Assembly: GCA_021229015.1 (NCBI GenBank)
Contig: CM037783.1
Span: forward strand, 24,556,052 to 24,620,051
Length of the DNA stretch: 64,000 nucleotides
Reading direction: 5' to 3'
DNA from: Solen grandis
Lineage: Eukaryota > Mollusca > Bivalvia > Adapedonta > Solenidae
Position numbers and translations under genes: made by a program. Of this stretch, positions 1 to 12,830 are shown one piece after another. Position 1 is the stretch's first letter; each line of letters begins with the position of its first letter. The notes under the pieces were generated by a model. The model did not search any database and was not told where the DNA came from. It saw only the letters and a program-made list of their open reading frames with translations.

Positions 1-2462
1 GATATGGGATAAATCTAGGTCATTTGTATTTATATACCAGTGTACATCTCAAGAGCTTTCATGAATGACATACTCACCAGGATGGGATGAGGAGATAATG
101 AATGAATATAGATTGTGATAATTATATCCAGTGACATACCCCAAAATTATTGACAGTCTAATTTACTTGAAAATCTGATGGGGAACCAGTCAAGCCTGTG
201 TTAATTAAAGCCCAGTGTCTATATTCCAAGCAATAAGTTTACTAAGAAGTTATAACCTCTGAATAACACCTCTTAATTCAGGCCAATTTTCAGTTTCTTT
301 TAAATGGCATTTTTTTAAAGGTTTTTGAAATTATTAATCTGCAATGACACAGGTATTCATTTTGATTAAAGTCACTGAATTTTATTCATACTACCAACTT
401 AATTAAGCATTTCATAAATAAGATAAAGAAAATGGGGAAAAATTTCAAGATATTAAGATAGAAGTTTTTTTAAACTTACAGCCTTTAATAAATAACAGAA
501 TGATCATCTATCCCAGAGGTCACACTGGCCCACCTTAATTAGATCACATGATCAAACACACCTTTTATTTATATTCTGAGCCATGAAATTATGCTGCACT
601 CGCTCTTTGATCTTCGACATCAAAGTGGTGGTGAAAACATATAGAGTGTATCCATCAAAAACGCCAGAAACTGAAATGGCCCACCAAAAATAAATGTATT
701 CCTATTCAATTAAGATGGCTGATGTGACCATTTCATTAGTTTATATCCTACAACTGTTTGGTATACAGTGTGCACTGTATATCTCTATTAACACCCCCCC
801 CCACCCTTATAATAAAGCACTCCCTAAACTTTGCAGAGAAAATTCAGACAACCATAATTCCAGATTTATGTACTAACAAAGGACTTAACCTAAAATCCTT
901 CAATATGAAACAATATCCAAATCACAATATAATTATACTTGTTTTTTGGTTTTTTTGAAGACTTTACACCAACTGGATGTGTGTGTGTGAGGGGAAAATC
1001 TTTTTTTTTTCCCCAACCTTATTTAGGTTGGGTCTAAACTTTTAGCTCCAAAAGCAAAGATTCCCTTTTTTCTGTCTTTAATTCTGATTGGTAAAGTACC
1101 AGGACAGATTTTTGGAAAACTTAAATATGTTTCATTTGAAATACTGCATTAAAAATACATATAACAGAAAACATACAATAGATAACTTACATGTGCTGAG
1201 GAATGCCTATGGAAATCCAGTTATTTTAATGTCAGGTCACAGATGCCGTGCTTGTAAATCCAAGATAATCACACACAGTATCCAGTAATCACCGAGTCAC
1301 CCTGTTTTCCAGGAGGCAACACCTTTGTATATGTAATCCTCTTCAATAATTGTCCTGAAATGACAAATTGTACATCCATTAGCAATGAATAAATAAGAGA
1401 GAGAGAGAGAGAGAGAGAGCGCAGCAAATTAAAAACAAATACCCATTTAATTATAACTGTGAAAAAAACAAAATCATCTGTCATGATATATCAACACTTC
1501 TAATAAAAAAGATCCTTCTGCACATATTATCCTAATCATGTCATCATATTTTCCTCATCTTATACCAGAATAGACATGACTAGAAATGCATCCTCATATT
1601 TTTCCTAAAGTGCTCAAAACCTCCCACAGCAGTCTGTCTATATCAGTATTTACTCCCTGCTGTATTGCATGTTTTTTCTTCACTGAGCCTGCTGCAGGTT
1701 AAGTACTCACATCCTTACCACTGAGACACTGCGTACATTTTAGCCGCATTCACTTGTGGGGAGCGACATCTGATCCTTCCTCTTTGACACCAGTCCGAAA
1801 AACCAACAAATATGTAGCACAAACCCTCCTCAGAGGGGGTCTAAACTTGGCGAACCCTTTATTTACCACATAACTAATAACTTAATTTTTTTTTTAACAC
1901 AAATAAGACAATAGGAAATGTCTAAAGTGACAAAAGCATATCATATGTCATTAGATATAAATATGAAATTACAGTTGGCTCCACTTCAATGATTACACAT
2001 TAAAACATCGTCAAGCCCACCTCCACTTTACTTTAGGATGTAAATCTTTAAAATGTCACGCTTGGTTGTCACTTAAAGCCATTGTATTTTGAGGATTTTT
2101 TTTTTTTTTTACCCTCGGATGAATAGTAACATTAAAAGATACTAAAGGTTTACATTATGCGTTACAAGTGTGCCAAAGTGGGGTAGGAGGAGGGTTAGAT
2201 TCAGGTTAATTTCATGCGTAATAGCTCAATTTTGATTTACAACCCAACTATCCGACCGTAATAATGCAGAGGCTGAAAACGTCTTAAATTACAACACACA
2301 TGGGCCAGGTAATACATTAACAGGTGTTAACGATCAAGGTGTTAAATTGAAAACAAGAGTAGCAAGCTTTCATGTGAAAGAAAAACTGACTTATATTAAG
2401 AAAAAAATTAACTTGTAATAAATTTGGTCATTTACAACAGCAAACTTACGTGTAATAATTTC
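1..2462. other. AT-rich non-coding stretch
   Basis: No reading frame here has a recognisable domain or protein-like composition. The sequence is AT-rich with poly-A/T runs and one (AG)n tract. It may be intergenic or intronic. Confidence 0.6.
1394..1419. repeat. (AG)n microsatellite
   Basis: About thirteen uninterrupted GA/AG dinucleotides. The Ser-Leu-rich minus-strand frame across it is produced by the repeat. Confidence 0.9.
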
Positions 2463-2703
2463 TTAACCCTTTCCCTCATAGAGGAAACCATGAAAAGACC
2501 TATGCGAACAGCATACAACCAGATCAGCCTGCGAGTAACTTGCAGGCTGATCAGGTTTTATGCTGTTCGCTGCTCCTCAGTGGTCTGGAAATGAGGATTT
2601 TGTAATTAAATTTGGTAAGGTTTAACTGTGGTTTTCTGCAGATCAGGCTTTATTGGTACCTATTGAGTGCGTCAAAATGAGTCTATATGAGGGAAAGGGT
2701 TAA
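2463..2703 (+). mobile_element. Family A TTAA MITE, copy 1
   Basis: A 241-bp non-autonomous DNA element. Both ends are TTAA, followed by inverted termini (CCCTTTCCCTCATA on the left, TATGAGGGAAAGGG on the right). The centre is a hairpin in which GATCAGCCTGCGAGT pairs with its reverse complement, extended by GCATA(A)AACC/GGTTTTATGC arms. TTAA ends and termini starting CCC are typical of piggyBac-type elements; that assignment is inference because no transposase is present. This copy has a few point changes in the left arm, including GCATACAACC. Confidence 0.9.
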
Positions 2704-2954
2704 GATATTAAACCTACAGGTTTTATTATAAATCAAATCATTAAAACTATACTAGTTTATACAACTATTTTTGTATTTCACGTTATTTCAGCAGTTATGT
2801 TGACATGTGGCTCTGAAATTGATATTTATTTGAATAAGCTGCTATTCAAATATGCAAAATATTAATAAAATATTAATATGTAGCCATATTCCCCCCCTTT
2901 TGTTCATCTACATGGTATAATCCTCCCCACAATTAAAGATATAACAGAGTTGTT

Positions 2955-3300
2955 CTGGAGTTTGGCACTTAAAGCAGCTTGTTCATTCAGATGGTCATTG
3001 TTTAAGAATTTGGTTTTAAACTGTATGTGTGCATTATTTCTATCATTACCCATCTACAGACACATGATCACCAATGCAACCAAATGTGATTGTAAAAATG
3101 GAGGTTTCCCCACCACAGGCAATACAGGCACAGACAGTATTGAAACTATATTTAGAATTATAAACTTATATTTAGATTTTCTACTTTCTTGCCATTACTT
3201 AGCTGATCACATTCACTCTGTGCGCATGCGCCAACTTATAGGCTGATACAGAATTGCTACCTTGAACTGGTGAAGACTCCATATTGCAGAACGTGTCAGA
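2955..3300 (-). repeat. Dispersed repeat family H, copy 1
   Basis: Reads in reverse against copies near 20.3 and 28.5 kb. Shared blocks are a GGTAGCAA start, a TGAATGTGATCAG-like block, a TCTAAATA block and an end resembling GACCATCTGTGAACTAGCTG. An open frame across it is not convincing as protein. The class is unknown; it is probably a degraded non-autonomous element. Confidence 0.6.
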
Positions 3301-6023
3301 TGGTACTGCAAGCACCTGCTTCAGGGATACCATATTCTATATTTAGCCAATTTCAACAAAGTTGCATTTATGAAAATAGCTTTTTCCTATTTAATGTGAC
3401 CTACACTTGGCAAGTTTATTAGTCAGAAGACAAAGACTCCAGCAACATTAACAAGTAGAAAGTTATTTTTTTTTTATTTCTACCAATCAATCTGTGAATG
3501 AGCTGCTTTAAATTCTGCACCACTATAACTCAGCTAGGAGCCAACTTCACTGCTCAAAGTTATTATATCTTAAAGTAGACAAATTCAAAACATGATTTTT
3601 CATCAGGACAGACAGCTAAAATTATCTTATCATCTTCAACTTAACTTCATGTGCTCAGACTTGGACGCATTCAATTTGTCAAAAATAAAATGCAACAGAA
3701 ATCCATCATAAACCCTACAAATGTCTCATTTCCTTCCCCTTTCTCAGACTGGTCAATAACCAATCTTCTACTACGTTCACAATCCAGCTTGAATTCCCCA
3801 TCTGAGGACAATTTTAAGCAGAAGCAAGACTTTTTATCACCTTTCACCATTATGGGAAGTAAATATATTACAGGCCAGCATTTCGCTGATTGAAAGTGAC
3901 AACTACAAAGAGCCCATTTTGCCTTTACAGACATTGACACTGAAAAGTTGTGAGTGCTCACTGTATTGTAACACAAATGTCTCTGTCATAACCATGCCAT
4001 AATAATTAAGTAAATACATAAATATTTAAACTACTATATTTTCCAAATGAAACTGAAGAATTGAATTAAGAAAATGTTATACTGCAATTTGACATGATGT
4101 CTGAATTGTTCAGTACATTATCAGTTGAAGTCTGAATTCAAACTTCTCCAGAAGCAATGAGCAAATATTTGCTATTTTCAGAGGTCTTCATTTATCGTTG
4201 TATTGTCCAGTTTTTCTTAAAGTATCATAGCTGGATGGGACAGATCCTTGACACTACAAAAGGAACTGTAAACAGTTCTTGACAGGAGATAATTGCACTC
4301 TTTCATGCAGAGGCAGCATTACAAAGCTCTTCACAGAGGAGATACATTGCTCTTCATACAGAAGGTACAATTAGTCCTTGACATAAACACTTTGGAGAGT
4401 TCAGCAGTTCAATGTCTTCCTGTAAGCTGATGTCAAATATTAGAGTACAAGAACTTAGTACTTTTGGTGCCTTAACTTAGCCATTACATCAGGCTGATTC
4501 TATAACCAGCATAAGACGGCTGTGCTGTCTAAAAATTGAGGAGATTCAATTTGTGTAAACCATGTATTTTGCGAGTGTAACAAGACTTAGTGTCAACTGA
4601 ATTCAATACTAAGACATTACTTGAACTGAGAACCAGTTTAATGTTCAGGCCGGGATACAACCTCATTATGGATTATGAGAACATATCGAAGCATCTTTCC
4701 TGCTCCCTGCAAAGAACTGATCTATAATCATTAATTTTCATAAGGGAGATCTGGACATGTGTCACTCATGAGCCATCTATCTGGACATATATCCATGGCA
4801 CCGATGCCATCTGATTGCATCCTTTATTACAATTAAACCAATCAAAAAGATATATGACAATGTTGAGAACCTCTCCAGGATTGGAGGACAGGAAATCATT
4901 GGTACCACAGGACAGGGGTCAAGAGTTCAGGGAGCGTGACAGAAGCCACTTCCTGCCAGTAATTATGATTAAGATAGCCTTGAGCAGCAATCAGAGTCAA
5001 GAAAATAGTGATTTTCTGTCCTTAATGACCAAAAAGGACAGGGATTATGACTATATATATCTAATTTGATCTGATTTTTTTTTTCAGGAAGGAATAAGTC
5101 CTTATTGTTCCACTAATAATTATAATTTGGCCAAAAGTGTGTATTCTGTAATTTCAAGGTCTGTTAGATTGATATTAACAGAAGTTGTTAAAACTGAACT
5201 ATCTTGACCACTGATTTGATATCCCATAATTGAATGAAAAAAAAATGAAACTTTAAATCCAAGTGTAAGCAATTTTTAAACTTAAAATCTTCAATTTATT
5301 GTATTACCAATGATACATATGCTATAAGTACATTTACAATTGGTGCAAATCTTTGCTTACTACATTACACTTACACCAGTTTTGGATTAAGCCCTTAAAT
5401 TCATGAGCCTAATCTGTGAAGACAGGAGGGTAAGTGTACACTTTACAAATATCCAAAAAATAACACTGAAATAAAAATCTTTATGACACTGTTCATTGCA
5501 TAAACAAACTGCATTCCTCTCAAAGGGACAGGAATGAAAAACATTAATACCATGGTAACAAGTTGTATTTACCATCCCTTACACACTTACACAGCATTTC
5601 AATTAACTTTCTCCATTTGTCTATTTAAGAGTTCAAGCAATAGCCCTCATTACAACTGTAACATGTCTCATTAAAACAAACGCAGATAATTGCATGCTGT
5701 AATTTAAACAACTCACTATGCTGGAGTAATTAAAACCGTAATGATGAAAAATGAAAACTAATACTAATGCAAATGTTTTCTCATTAAATGAACAATTGCT
5801 GTCATAATTAACAGACAAGTCTATCTGAAAGGGCCAACATTTACTGTGTAGAATCAGTTGTGTTTTACGGTCATAATTTGCTATCTAAGATATAGAAAGC
5901 CATGGGACACATACACAATCCTGACTAAGCTAGGCACTGAAACTTTGTCATGCTTTGAGAGATGTTCAGATTCTATTCATAGAAAAGCTCAGATGAAGTT
6001 TTTTGTCTTAATAAGAATAAACC
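3301..6023. other. Non-coding stretch, no recognised feature
   Basis: AT-rich sequence without a credible coding segment. Overlapping frames near 3650-3976 on both strands are open, but neither has a domain and they contradict each other. Confidence 0.55.
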
Positions 6024-6154
6024 GGAGTGTTCACTGGAACATGTTTGTCACCTGCTGAAGCATGATGGAAAAAGTGTGATGGACAGATAGACAGACGGAC
6101 AAATGATGAAAAATGTCAACCCTATGTGTCACCTCTGTTTTCAGCAGGAGACAC
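6024..6154 (+). repeat. Repeat family C, copy 1
   Basis: A short element beginning GTGTTC(A/T)(C/T)TGGAAC, then TGTCACCTGCTGAAG, a purine-rich GACAGACGGAC middle, and ending CCTATGTGTCACCTCTG...CAGCAGGtGACAC. The ends are inverted (TGTCACCTGCTG against CAGCAGGTGACA). Six copies occur in the window. Confidence 0.8.
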
Positions 6155-6883
6155 AAAAAAAATTCTGTCAAGAGATGAAAATGTCTGAAGTACAATTCAT
6201 AGATTATGTTAGATACATTTCAACAGAAAATTTGATTTTTTTTATTAATCAATCTTGGTCATAGCTGAAGCTGCTAAGTAATATATCAAATGTTCAAACA
6301 TAACTTGTTCTTATGCTTACTGCTTGGCTGAGCAGTTTATAAATTTGATGTAATTTTTTAAAATAAGATTTGAAGATCTACTGCGATAACAAAGTCAACA
6401 GAAAAATTCTACAATTTTTATTAGATTGTAGACTCTAAGTGCATAAGACATCCTGTAAATTATCTTCCCTCTTCATAAGTAATTCATAATCATTACTTCC
6501 TCCTTTCCTTCTAACATCTATATGATCATAATCAAAACAGCACATCCTTCAATTAAAGACAGAACACAGCCTCCTTTCCTAGGCATTGGGTTGAGTGTTG
6601 TACTCTGCTGTACATACCCTTCCTGCAGTGTGCTTTTTATCAAATAACCAGGGATTAACTTAAAGCATCTGGGTGAATGATAACCCCCTATAAATCTATT
6701 AAACATGCAATTAGCAAGGGGCATATTCCAATTACTGAGTGGCCAGACTTCAGAGGGACAGCTTCTGATGCTACTACAAGCTAATTAGATGTGTATTTTG
6801 GTTCTATAGGAGAGCAGTTTGTCATTTTTTTCGGCGTAGCTGTATAATTTCGATTTCAACTCGCATCTTAAACCAATCAAATG

Positions 6884-7048
6884 TACGCTAACAGCGGTAA
6901 ATAATTCTAAGCTGAATAAAAGGACTCCTGTTATTGGTTAACGCATCGTTATGGACTATAAAATTACTGTAAATAAGGGGTGCAGCTTGTATATATCATT
7001 CAGCTTGGTGTTATTACTTTTCTTTTTGATGTAAACATGAAAGTGATT
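6884..7048 (+). promoter_or_regulatory. Possible TATA/CCAAT promoter with tiny first exon
   Basis: ACCAATCAAA near 6884 and ATTGG near 6935 are CCAAT-type motifs. CTATAAAA follows near 6956, and about 80 bp on, at 7037, an ATG opens a short frame (M-K-V-I-S) cut by a GTAAGT donor-like sequence. The spacing fits a TATA promoter with a small first exon, but no convincing second exon was found. This is motif evidence only. Confidence 0.2.
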
Positions 7049-7419
7049 TCAGTAAGTTAAATACAATCCTTTTCCATCAATTGAGGAATGCTACTTTGTG
7101 AAAATGATTTAAAACAACAAAAAAGAATCCACCGTGTTATGATATGAAACCCCTTAATTACTATGTATATTGAATTCTTCCAGCCTGCCGAGATGCTCTC
7201 ATTGAAAATTAATTCGCCAAAACCAAAACAACTAATAACGCTTTTATATCATAATTGTCATATGCAATAATGACATGAACAAATATCAAACAAGCCTATT
7301 TACAGATATAATTTTTTGTATTACCGTCTATAAATAAGTATATTTCATAGAAAAAATACTGAACTATTTCTAGAGCGTACTAAATTTGTTGTGCGTCGGT
7401 CTTTCGCGCGCTTTTCCTC

Positions 7420-7434
7420 GGAATGTTCTAGAAG
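7420..7434. promoter_or_regulatory. Perfect three-box heat shock element
   Basis: The sequence GGAATGTTCTAGAAG carries GAA-nn-TTC-nn-GAA with perfect spacing, the consensus for a heat shock factor trimer. A weaker TTC-nn-GAG lies about 55 bp to the left (near 7365). The local sequence is richer in CpG than its surroundings. No heat-responsive gene is recognised next to it, so function is inferred from the motif only. Confidence 0.35.
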
Positions 7435-8937
7435 TCCTTTATCAATGAATCTATGCTTTAAGGTGCTGATCATTAATGTATATGCCTGTATAAACTATTT
7501 TGATACAGTTTACAACTGATAAAATCAGACCTGAACAAGCTTTTGTCAGTAAGAAATAAAATAAAGGTGAAGAAAAAATTGTATGTCCTAACTACAACGA
7601 GCAGATAACTGCTCATTACATGATCAGCCTGGAACTAAATTAGGTTTTATGCAGCGGCTTATCATAGATTTTTTTATAGTTCATAGGATAATTTATAACA
7701 TTACACTGCTTTTAAATAAGAACATTTGGCTGTAATCTGAAATATTTGTTATATCAAATCATTTCATATTCTGATTTTAATCATTTTACAATTTTTTATG
7801 GTGCAGGTCAGTCGTGTCTTTTGTATAATAGTCTAGTCATTCTTTACTGTACATTTTGTTTTGAATATATATAGACATTATTTTAAAATTGTACTTTTTT
7901 TTGCTACATTCCTGTTGTTGTACACATCTCGTGGACTATTTTCTTATTTGCAAAATAAACCTTGTTAAAAACATTGCCATTCATCATTGTTCACTACCAA
8001 AATTAGACATGTTTTTTACAATTATTTACAACAATGCTTTTATAACCTATCATAACATTAGAGTCTTTGAAATGTGTTTTGCATATATTTCCATTTATAA
8101 GTTTCTTAATTAAAGTATATTTATGCATGAATGAAAATCTCGTTTTTCTTTCATCCTACGCCGAATATCTTTTTTAAAGATATTTCTTGTTTCCCTTAAA
8201 ATACATAATCATGGGTACCTTGCATTGAAACAACTACCGAGGGACATGAAATAAATATTCTAGTAAAACAATTTAGTAGAACTAATAAATAATGATAAAT
8301 AACTTCCTGGTTAGTTGCACTGTTAGGAAAGAGATACTTATGAAAATGTACAGATATCATAGCTTGTCTAACACAGAACTTCATAGCTGATAAGTTGGCC
8401 TGTACTTCGCAAAACATCCCAAGCTGTGATTTCCGGCATTTCAATACACTCAAATTATTACCCCAAGAATATTGTAAGTTTTGAAGAAATTGAACTGATT
8501 TAAGATTTGAAAGTATCTTAGAACATCTTTATGTTATATGTATATTTTATACTGAATCAGAACTCATTAGCAATCATTTCAGCAGGACAAGGGTGCAATA
8601 ACTATTCCTCGAATGAAAGTTAACAAAATCAAACCACTGTGCCTTTTCTTGATTTGGTTTTTAAGTCAGAAACAGCAAAAAGTGCATCATAATATAACAA
8701 TGATGTCTTTCTGACTTCCTTGCTCATTCAAATGCATACAAATCACATGCCACATTTCTACAAAAACAATGAAGTCATTAAAATTCAAACAGACAATGAA
8801 GCAACACATATTTTGCACTGGATTCCTGCTCGTTGACAGATGAAGATGCATTAACTCTCTATTTTAAGCTGCAACTTCATCTGTCGCTGCTACAGATTGT
8901 TTTGTGGATGGCTGTGCAGAGATTGGAATTGGAATAA
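7435..8937. other. Non-coding stretch
   Basis: Very AT-rich. No exon, RNA gene or complete mobile element is recognised. A weak trace of the GATCAGCCTG module occurs near 7622. An 11-bp inverted repeat (GACAGATGAAG / CTTCATCTGTC) lies near 8835-8885. Confidence 0.5.
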
Positions 8938-9024
8938 TTAACCAGCATCTACACTCTGCATGTCTCCAAATCCACCAAATGCTCGCCTGATGAATTCCAT
9001 GTTGGCCACAAGGATCAATATCTC
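8938..9024 (-). CDS. Candidate last exon, unknown gene
   Basis: On the minus strand, a strong acceptor (CACTTTTTCTCCGGCAG) is followed in phase 0 by 28 codons and TAA. The peptide begins EILILVANMEFIRRAF and ends GDMQSVDAG. Codon use looks protein-like. I do not recognise the protein. A second phase is also open for longer, so the reading frame is not certain. It could form the end of a minus-strand gene with the exon-like segment at 10585-10650, which is also phase 0 at both ends. Confidence 0.33.
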   Translation of the reverse strand, partial: EILILVANMEFIRRAFGGFGDMQSVDAG

Positions 9025-9599
9025 CTGCCGGAGAAAAAGTGAATGAGTGTGGCGTTGCATTGTTAATATACGTTAGGTCTGAGTAAGGTCTGCATGGTTG
9101 GGAGTCAGGATCAACAGTCTTTCTGTTGCAGATGGCGTAACATGGCTGTTAGAATTTCAGCTTCATTTATTCAGTTGTTTGGTAAATTAGATTTTCAGAT
9201 CTTGGATCAGTGTTCACTATCATTACAGAAGACATTTCTTCTCTGGAGAAGTCTTATTTAAATTAGCATCAGTCTATAATGGCCATAAATCCATATTGCA
9301 AGTCATGCAAAGAACTTTCTTCAGAATTATATGAAGAATCAATATCAGATGGTTTTTTTTCTTCAAATCAAACCAGGATATAAAAGCAATTATTTGCAAT
9401 GTTAGCATATCCATAATGTACTAAGAAAATAACAAATGCAGTTTCAGTATTACGTCTTTCCCTGGCTCCAATAAAATTCCCAATAGCATAGTTAAATCTT
9501 TGTAATGTCTACACTTAACGCAAGGCATCTGAAATAAGAATAATAAATGTATATCTGCATAGAGATAACTCATAACATGTAATTTATCCTTACTGCAAA

Positions 9600-10165
9600 G
9601 ATTTATTCTCATTATACAGGTAATTTATCACCACTCCATGACAATTATACTCATTATACAGGTAATTTAGTAACACTCCATAGCAATTATACTCATAACA
9701 TGTAACTTATCATTACTCCATAGCAAGTCAAGTCAAATTATTTTTGGCACCAACCATATTTGGCTATTGCCAGTGATACAGAAAGAAATACACACATGGA
9801 GACGGGGAAAAAAAAAGAAAAGAAAACAAACAAAAATTGAGGCAATTATATTCATTGTACATGCCATTTATCCTCATTCCATTGCAATCATACTGATAAC
9901 ATGTAACTTATCCTCACTCCATGGCAATTCTACTCATTATACATTTAATTTATCCTCACTCCATGGTAATTATACTCATTATACATTTAATTTATCCTCA
10001 CTCCATGGCAATTGTACTCATTATACATTTAATCTATCCTCACTCCATGGCAATTATACTCATCATACACGTAACTGATCCTCATTCCATAGCAATTATA
10101 CTTATTACACATAAAATTTATCCTCACTCCATGGTAATTATATTCATGTAACTTATTCTTATTCC
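9600..10165 (+). repeat. Minisatellite, unit about 47 bp
   Basis: About nine or ten imperfect copies of a unit containing TATCCTCACTCCATGGCAAT and TATACTCATTATACATTTAA. The array is split by unrelated sequence between about 9728 and 9845. Open frames across it (repeated 'IYPHSMAI' and 'NLSSLHGN' peptides) are by-products of a repeat lacking stops and should not be called genes. Confidence 0.88.
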
Positions 10166-10584
10166 ATTTCAATCATACTGACATGTCATGGAAACCGAGA
10201 TAAGACCCTTAATGTGAGGACATTTAATTGGGGATCATATTTTACACAAAAATCAATACTTCTATCCAGATATCTGTGACCCAACCTCTACCAACCCTCC
10301 TGGAATTATTCAAATAAACTACTGATAACAAAATCTTCTGAATATATGGCATAGTTGGTATAAATTTAGAAGCAAGACATTCCAATGAGGCACATTACAA
10401 AATAATGACATTAATTGATTCGATAAATTTGAAATCTTTATACTCAAAATTAAAATGAAGCTCATCATTGAATAAAGCATTATTTATTAAAAGAAATACA
10501 CATGTGCAAAAGACATATTTCAGAAATCGTTTTGACAAATTAGGCAATGACAAACAAGTCTCTGGCATTAATATATGGACTTAC

Positions 10585-10650
10585 AGCTGATAAGCTCCCT
10601 GCCTGTGTAGCAACAGTTGAGCATTTTGTTTGTTTTCTGACATCCATGGA
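10585..10650 (-). CDS. Candidate internal exon, unknown gene
   Basis: On the minus strand an acceptor (TTATTTTTTTTAG) precedes 66 nt open in phase 0, followed by a consensus donor (GCT|GTAAGT). The 22 residues begin SMDVRKQTKC and end AGSLSA. Both splice signals are good and both phases are 0, compatible with the candidate last exon at 8938-9024. The peptide is too short to identify and the call rests on splice signals. Confidence 0.3.
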
Positions 10651-11081
10651 CTAAAAAAAATAATCATGGTGATACTCCAATCTGGTAGCATGAAAAAATG
10701 GATTCCTTCTCCCATGAAACAGATAATTTCTGTTTTCTTGTTTAATTTTTTGTATAACAGACATATATCTCTAGTTGTAATAGGGGCATTAATTTTCTCT
10801 GTGTAATATTGAGGTATTATTATCTATTTTCTAGGATATTTCTGGAGCTACACTGACAATAAACCTGTAATTTTTTAAATTATCACATCTCTCATTCTTC
10901 AGGTTTTATTATAATCCACAGAATTAAAAGCAGCAACGTATAGTCAAAATGAAAAGGACACATTTAAAAGAAAGGTTACAAAATGCATTTTCAGGAACCC
11001 AAATTGAAAAAACATAATTATGTGACTGTGAAGCACTTAAATTCATTTGGATAAAATACAAATAAAATTCTTTGATCTGTA

Positions 11082-11390
11082 TGGTTGTTGGGTTTTAATG
11101 TCCCACCAAAAGAATTTCAGTTATTTGGAGACTGTGTCTACTTGAGATTAATAAAGTGCTGCCACACTGCAGTATAACGTTGTTGACATGTGGCATGATA
11201 CCACAACTAGTCACATTATCCTGACACCGGGACAACCAGACCTGGAACTACCCTTATATGCTAAGCACCAAGACAGGGAGCTATACCAATACCATTTTTT
11301 ATGACTTTGGTATTTTGTGGCCAGGGATCAAACCCACAACCTCCTGTTCCATTAGTGTTGCTCTATCACCACTAAGCCACTGGGGACAGT
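11082..11390 (-). mobile_element. tRNA-derived SINE family F, copy 1
   Basis: On the minus strand the head at the right end has an A-box-like TGGCTTAGTGGTG and a B-box-like GGTTTGATCCC, the internal RNA polymerase III promoter of a tRNA. A conserved body follows (shared with 20.5, 35.7 and 38 kb) including AGGGTAGTTCCAGG and ending in a GTTAAACC-like motif. About 310 bp, and the most complete copy in the window. Confidence 0.8.
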
Positions 11391-12116
11391 GGATCTGTAT
11401 GTGTATTATGTAACATAAACTGATTTTCTATTCTGTTACTAGGTATGTATCATATGTTAATGTCTATTTCAGGGACGTGGAATCCATCATTTTGTACACT
11501 ACTGGTATACATCATATCAGTGAAGGCTGAGTGATGTATATCCAAGTTGTCCACTATTCCGATTTATCACATGCCTCCTTGATACGGCCAGTTGAAGGCT
11601 GCCAGTTTCGGCTCTCAAGACGGGCATCAATTATTCAGTATATTTTCATGTTTTCTTCATCATCCTCGGCAGAAAACAATGGCAAAAATGTCCCTTGATA
11701 ACAATACTTGATGTTGAATATTCCAAGATATCACCATGTTTAAATCTTCTGTAAAGCTTTTTATGACTAACACATTCCTCAAAGTTTTTTTTATTGACCA
11801 AATTGTTTAATTATGTATGAATAATGTTTTACTGGATGTGACTTTGTGTGCATCTCCTTCAGATCTAAAGGCAGCCCCTGCATAGCTGAAATGTGTAGAA
11901 ATGCAACTGACTTCATGCTCTTTAGTACATGTCATATTTGCTCAATCAAACTGACCAAGTCTGATAAGCACACCCCACTGATCATTTAGACATCAAAGGT
12001 AAGTCCTGACAATTGTTACTCCCTGAACCTTTATTGTGACCCCTTTTCTACACTTGCTTCCCTTCCAGTTACCCAAACCCCTCAAGCTTAAATTATACGA
12101 TGATTTTCAAAATGGC

Positions 12117-12333
12117 TTAATTTTACCCTTTATATAAGATTCATTTTGATGCATTGGTAATCAGAGCTGACCCAGATAGACAGCTCCTCTGTTTGGTCAT
12201 ACTAAATTGTAGGTCAGATTTTACAGTCTGCATGGTAAAGAAAAATTCATTGTTTCCTATTATTTAAAGTTAGGTCAATTAATATACATGAAGTCATAGA
12301 TTTGTATATGAATATTCATGAGGTAAATAGTAA
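12117..12333 (-). mobile_element. Family B TTAA MITE, reverse copy (decayed)
   Basis: Begins TTAATTTTACCC, then a TCATTTTGATGCA block, a GACCCAGATAGACAGCTC core and a CAGTCTGCATGGTAAAGAAA block. It ends ATTCATGAGGTAAATAGTAA. Matches family B copies at 17.4, 23.7, 28.8 and 38.6 kb in reverse. TTAA-type ends are retained but eroded. Confidence 0.6.
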
Positions 12334-12830
12334 ATCTTAAATACTTTGTCAACTGAAAGGCAGCAAGCTTTGTCAACTTGTAATAATCCATCTTTAGGGT
12401 TCTTGGGTTATAGCAGCACTTCCCCCACCTCAAGTGGGAACCAAACTCACAACCTTTGGGCCCACAGGCAAGGAACACTATAATACAGGACCAGCTAGGG
12501 TATCTCAAATGGCTTGATATGATATTAACAAAAACACACTTGTAAGAGTGCATGTGGTGATTCACAAATAATGAGGACCTGCTTTACCCAACCCTGGCCA
12601 GATTAATGAAACTCATTTGCAAAAATACACAGCTTTATTACTAAATGAAACAATAAAATATTAATATTACAGATGTATTACCAGGAATGTGTTGGCACCA
12701 TCAGTTTATAACATGTCCCCTATGATGCCATGCATTTCATTACAAGTTGATAAATTCGATACTGATGAAAGATTATGGGACATGAATAAACAGAGCCTGC
12801 ACTAGGGATGTGCATGTTCTGCAAGCCAAT

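Noticed and set aside
7036..7290. Secreted-peptide gene starting M-K-V-I-S with a second exon at about 7186
   Set aside because: The joined peptide lacks a hydrophobic signal core and ends quickly; only the promoter-like motifs are kept, at low confidence.
9767..10151. Two overlapping 76-103-codon frames with repeated peptides
   Set aside because: They follow the period of a 47-bp minisatellite without stop codons; repetition in two frames at once shows it is not selected protein.
12395..12520. tRNA-like block near 12.4 kb (GGGAACCAAACTCACAACC)
   Set aside because: It may be a SINE head remnant, but only a weak B-box-like stretch is visible and no body matches families F or G.
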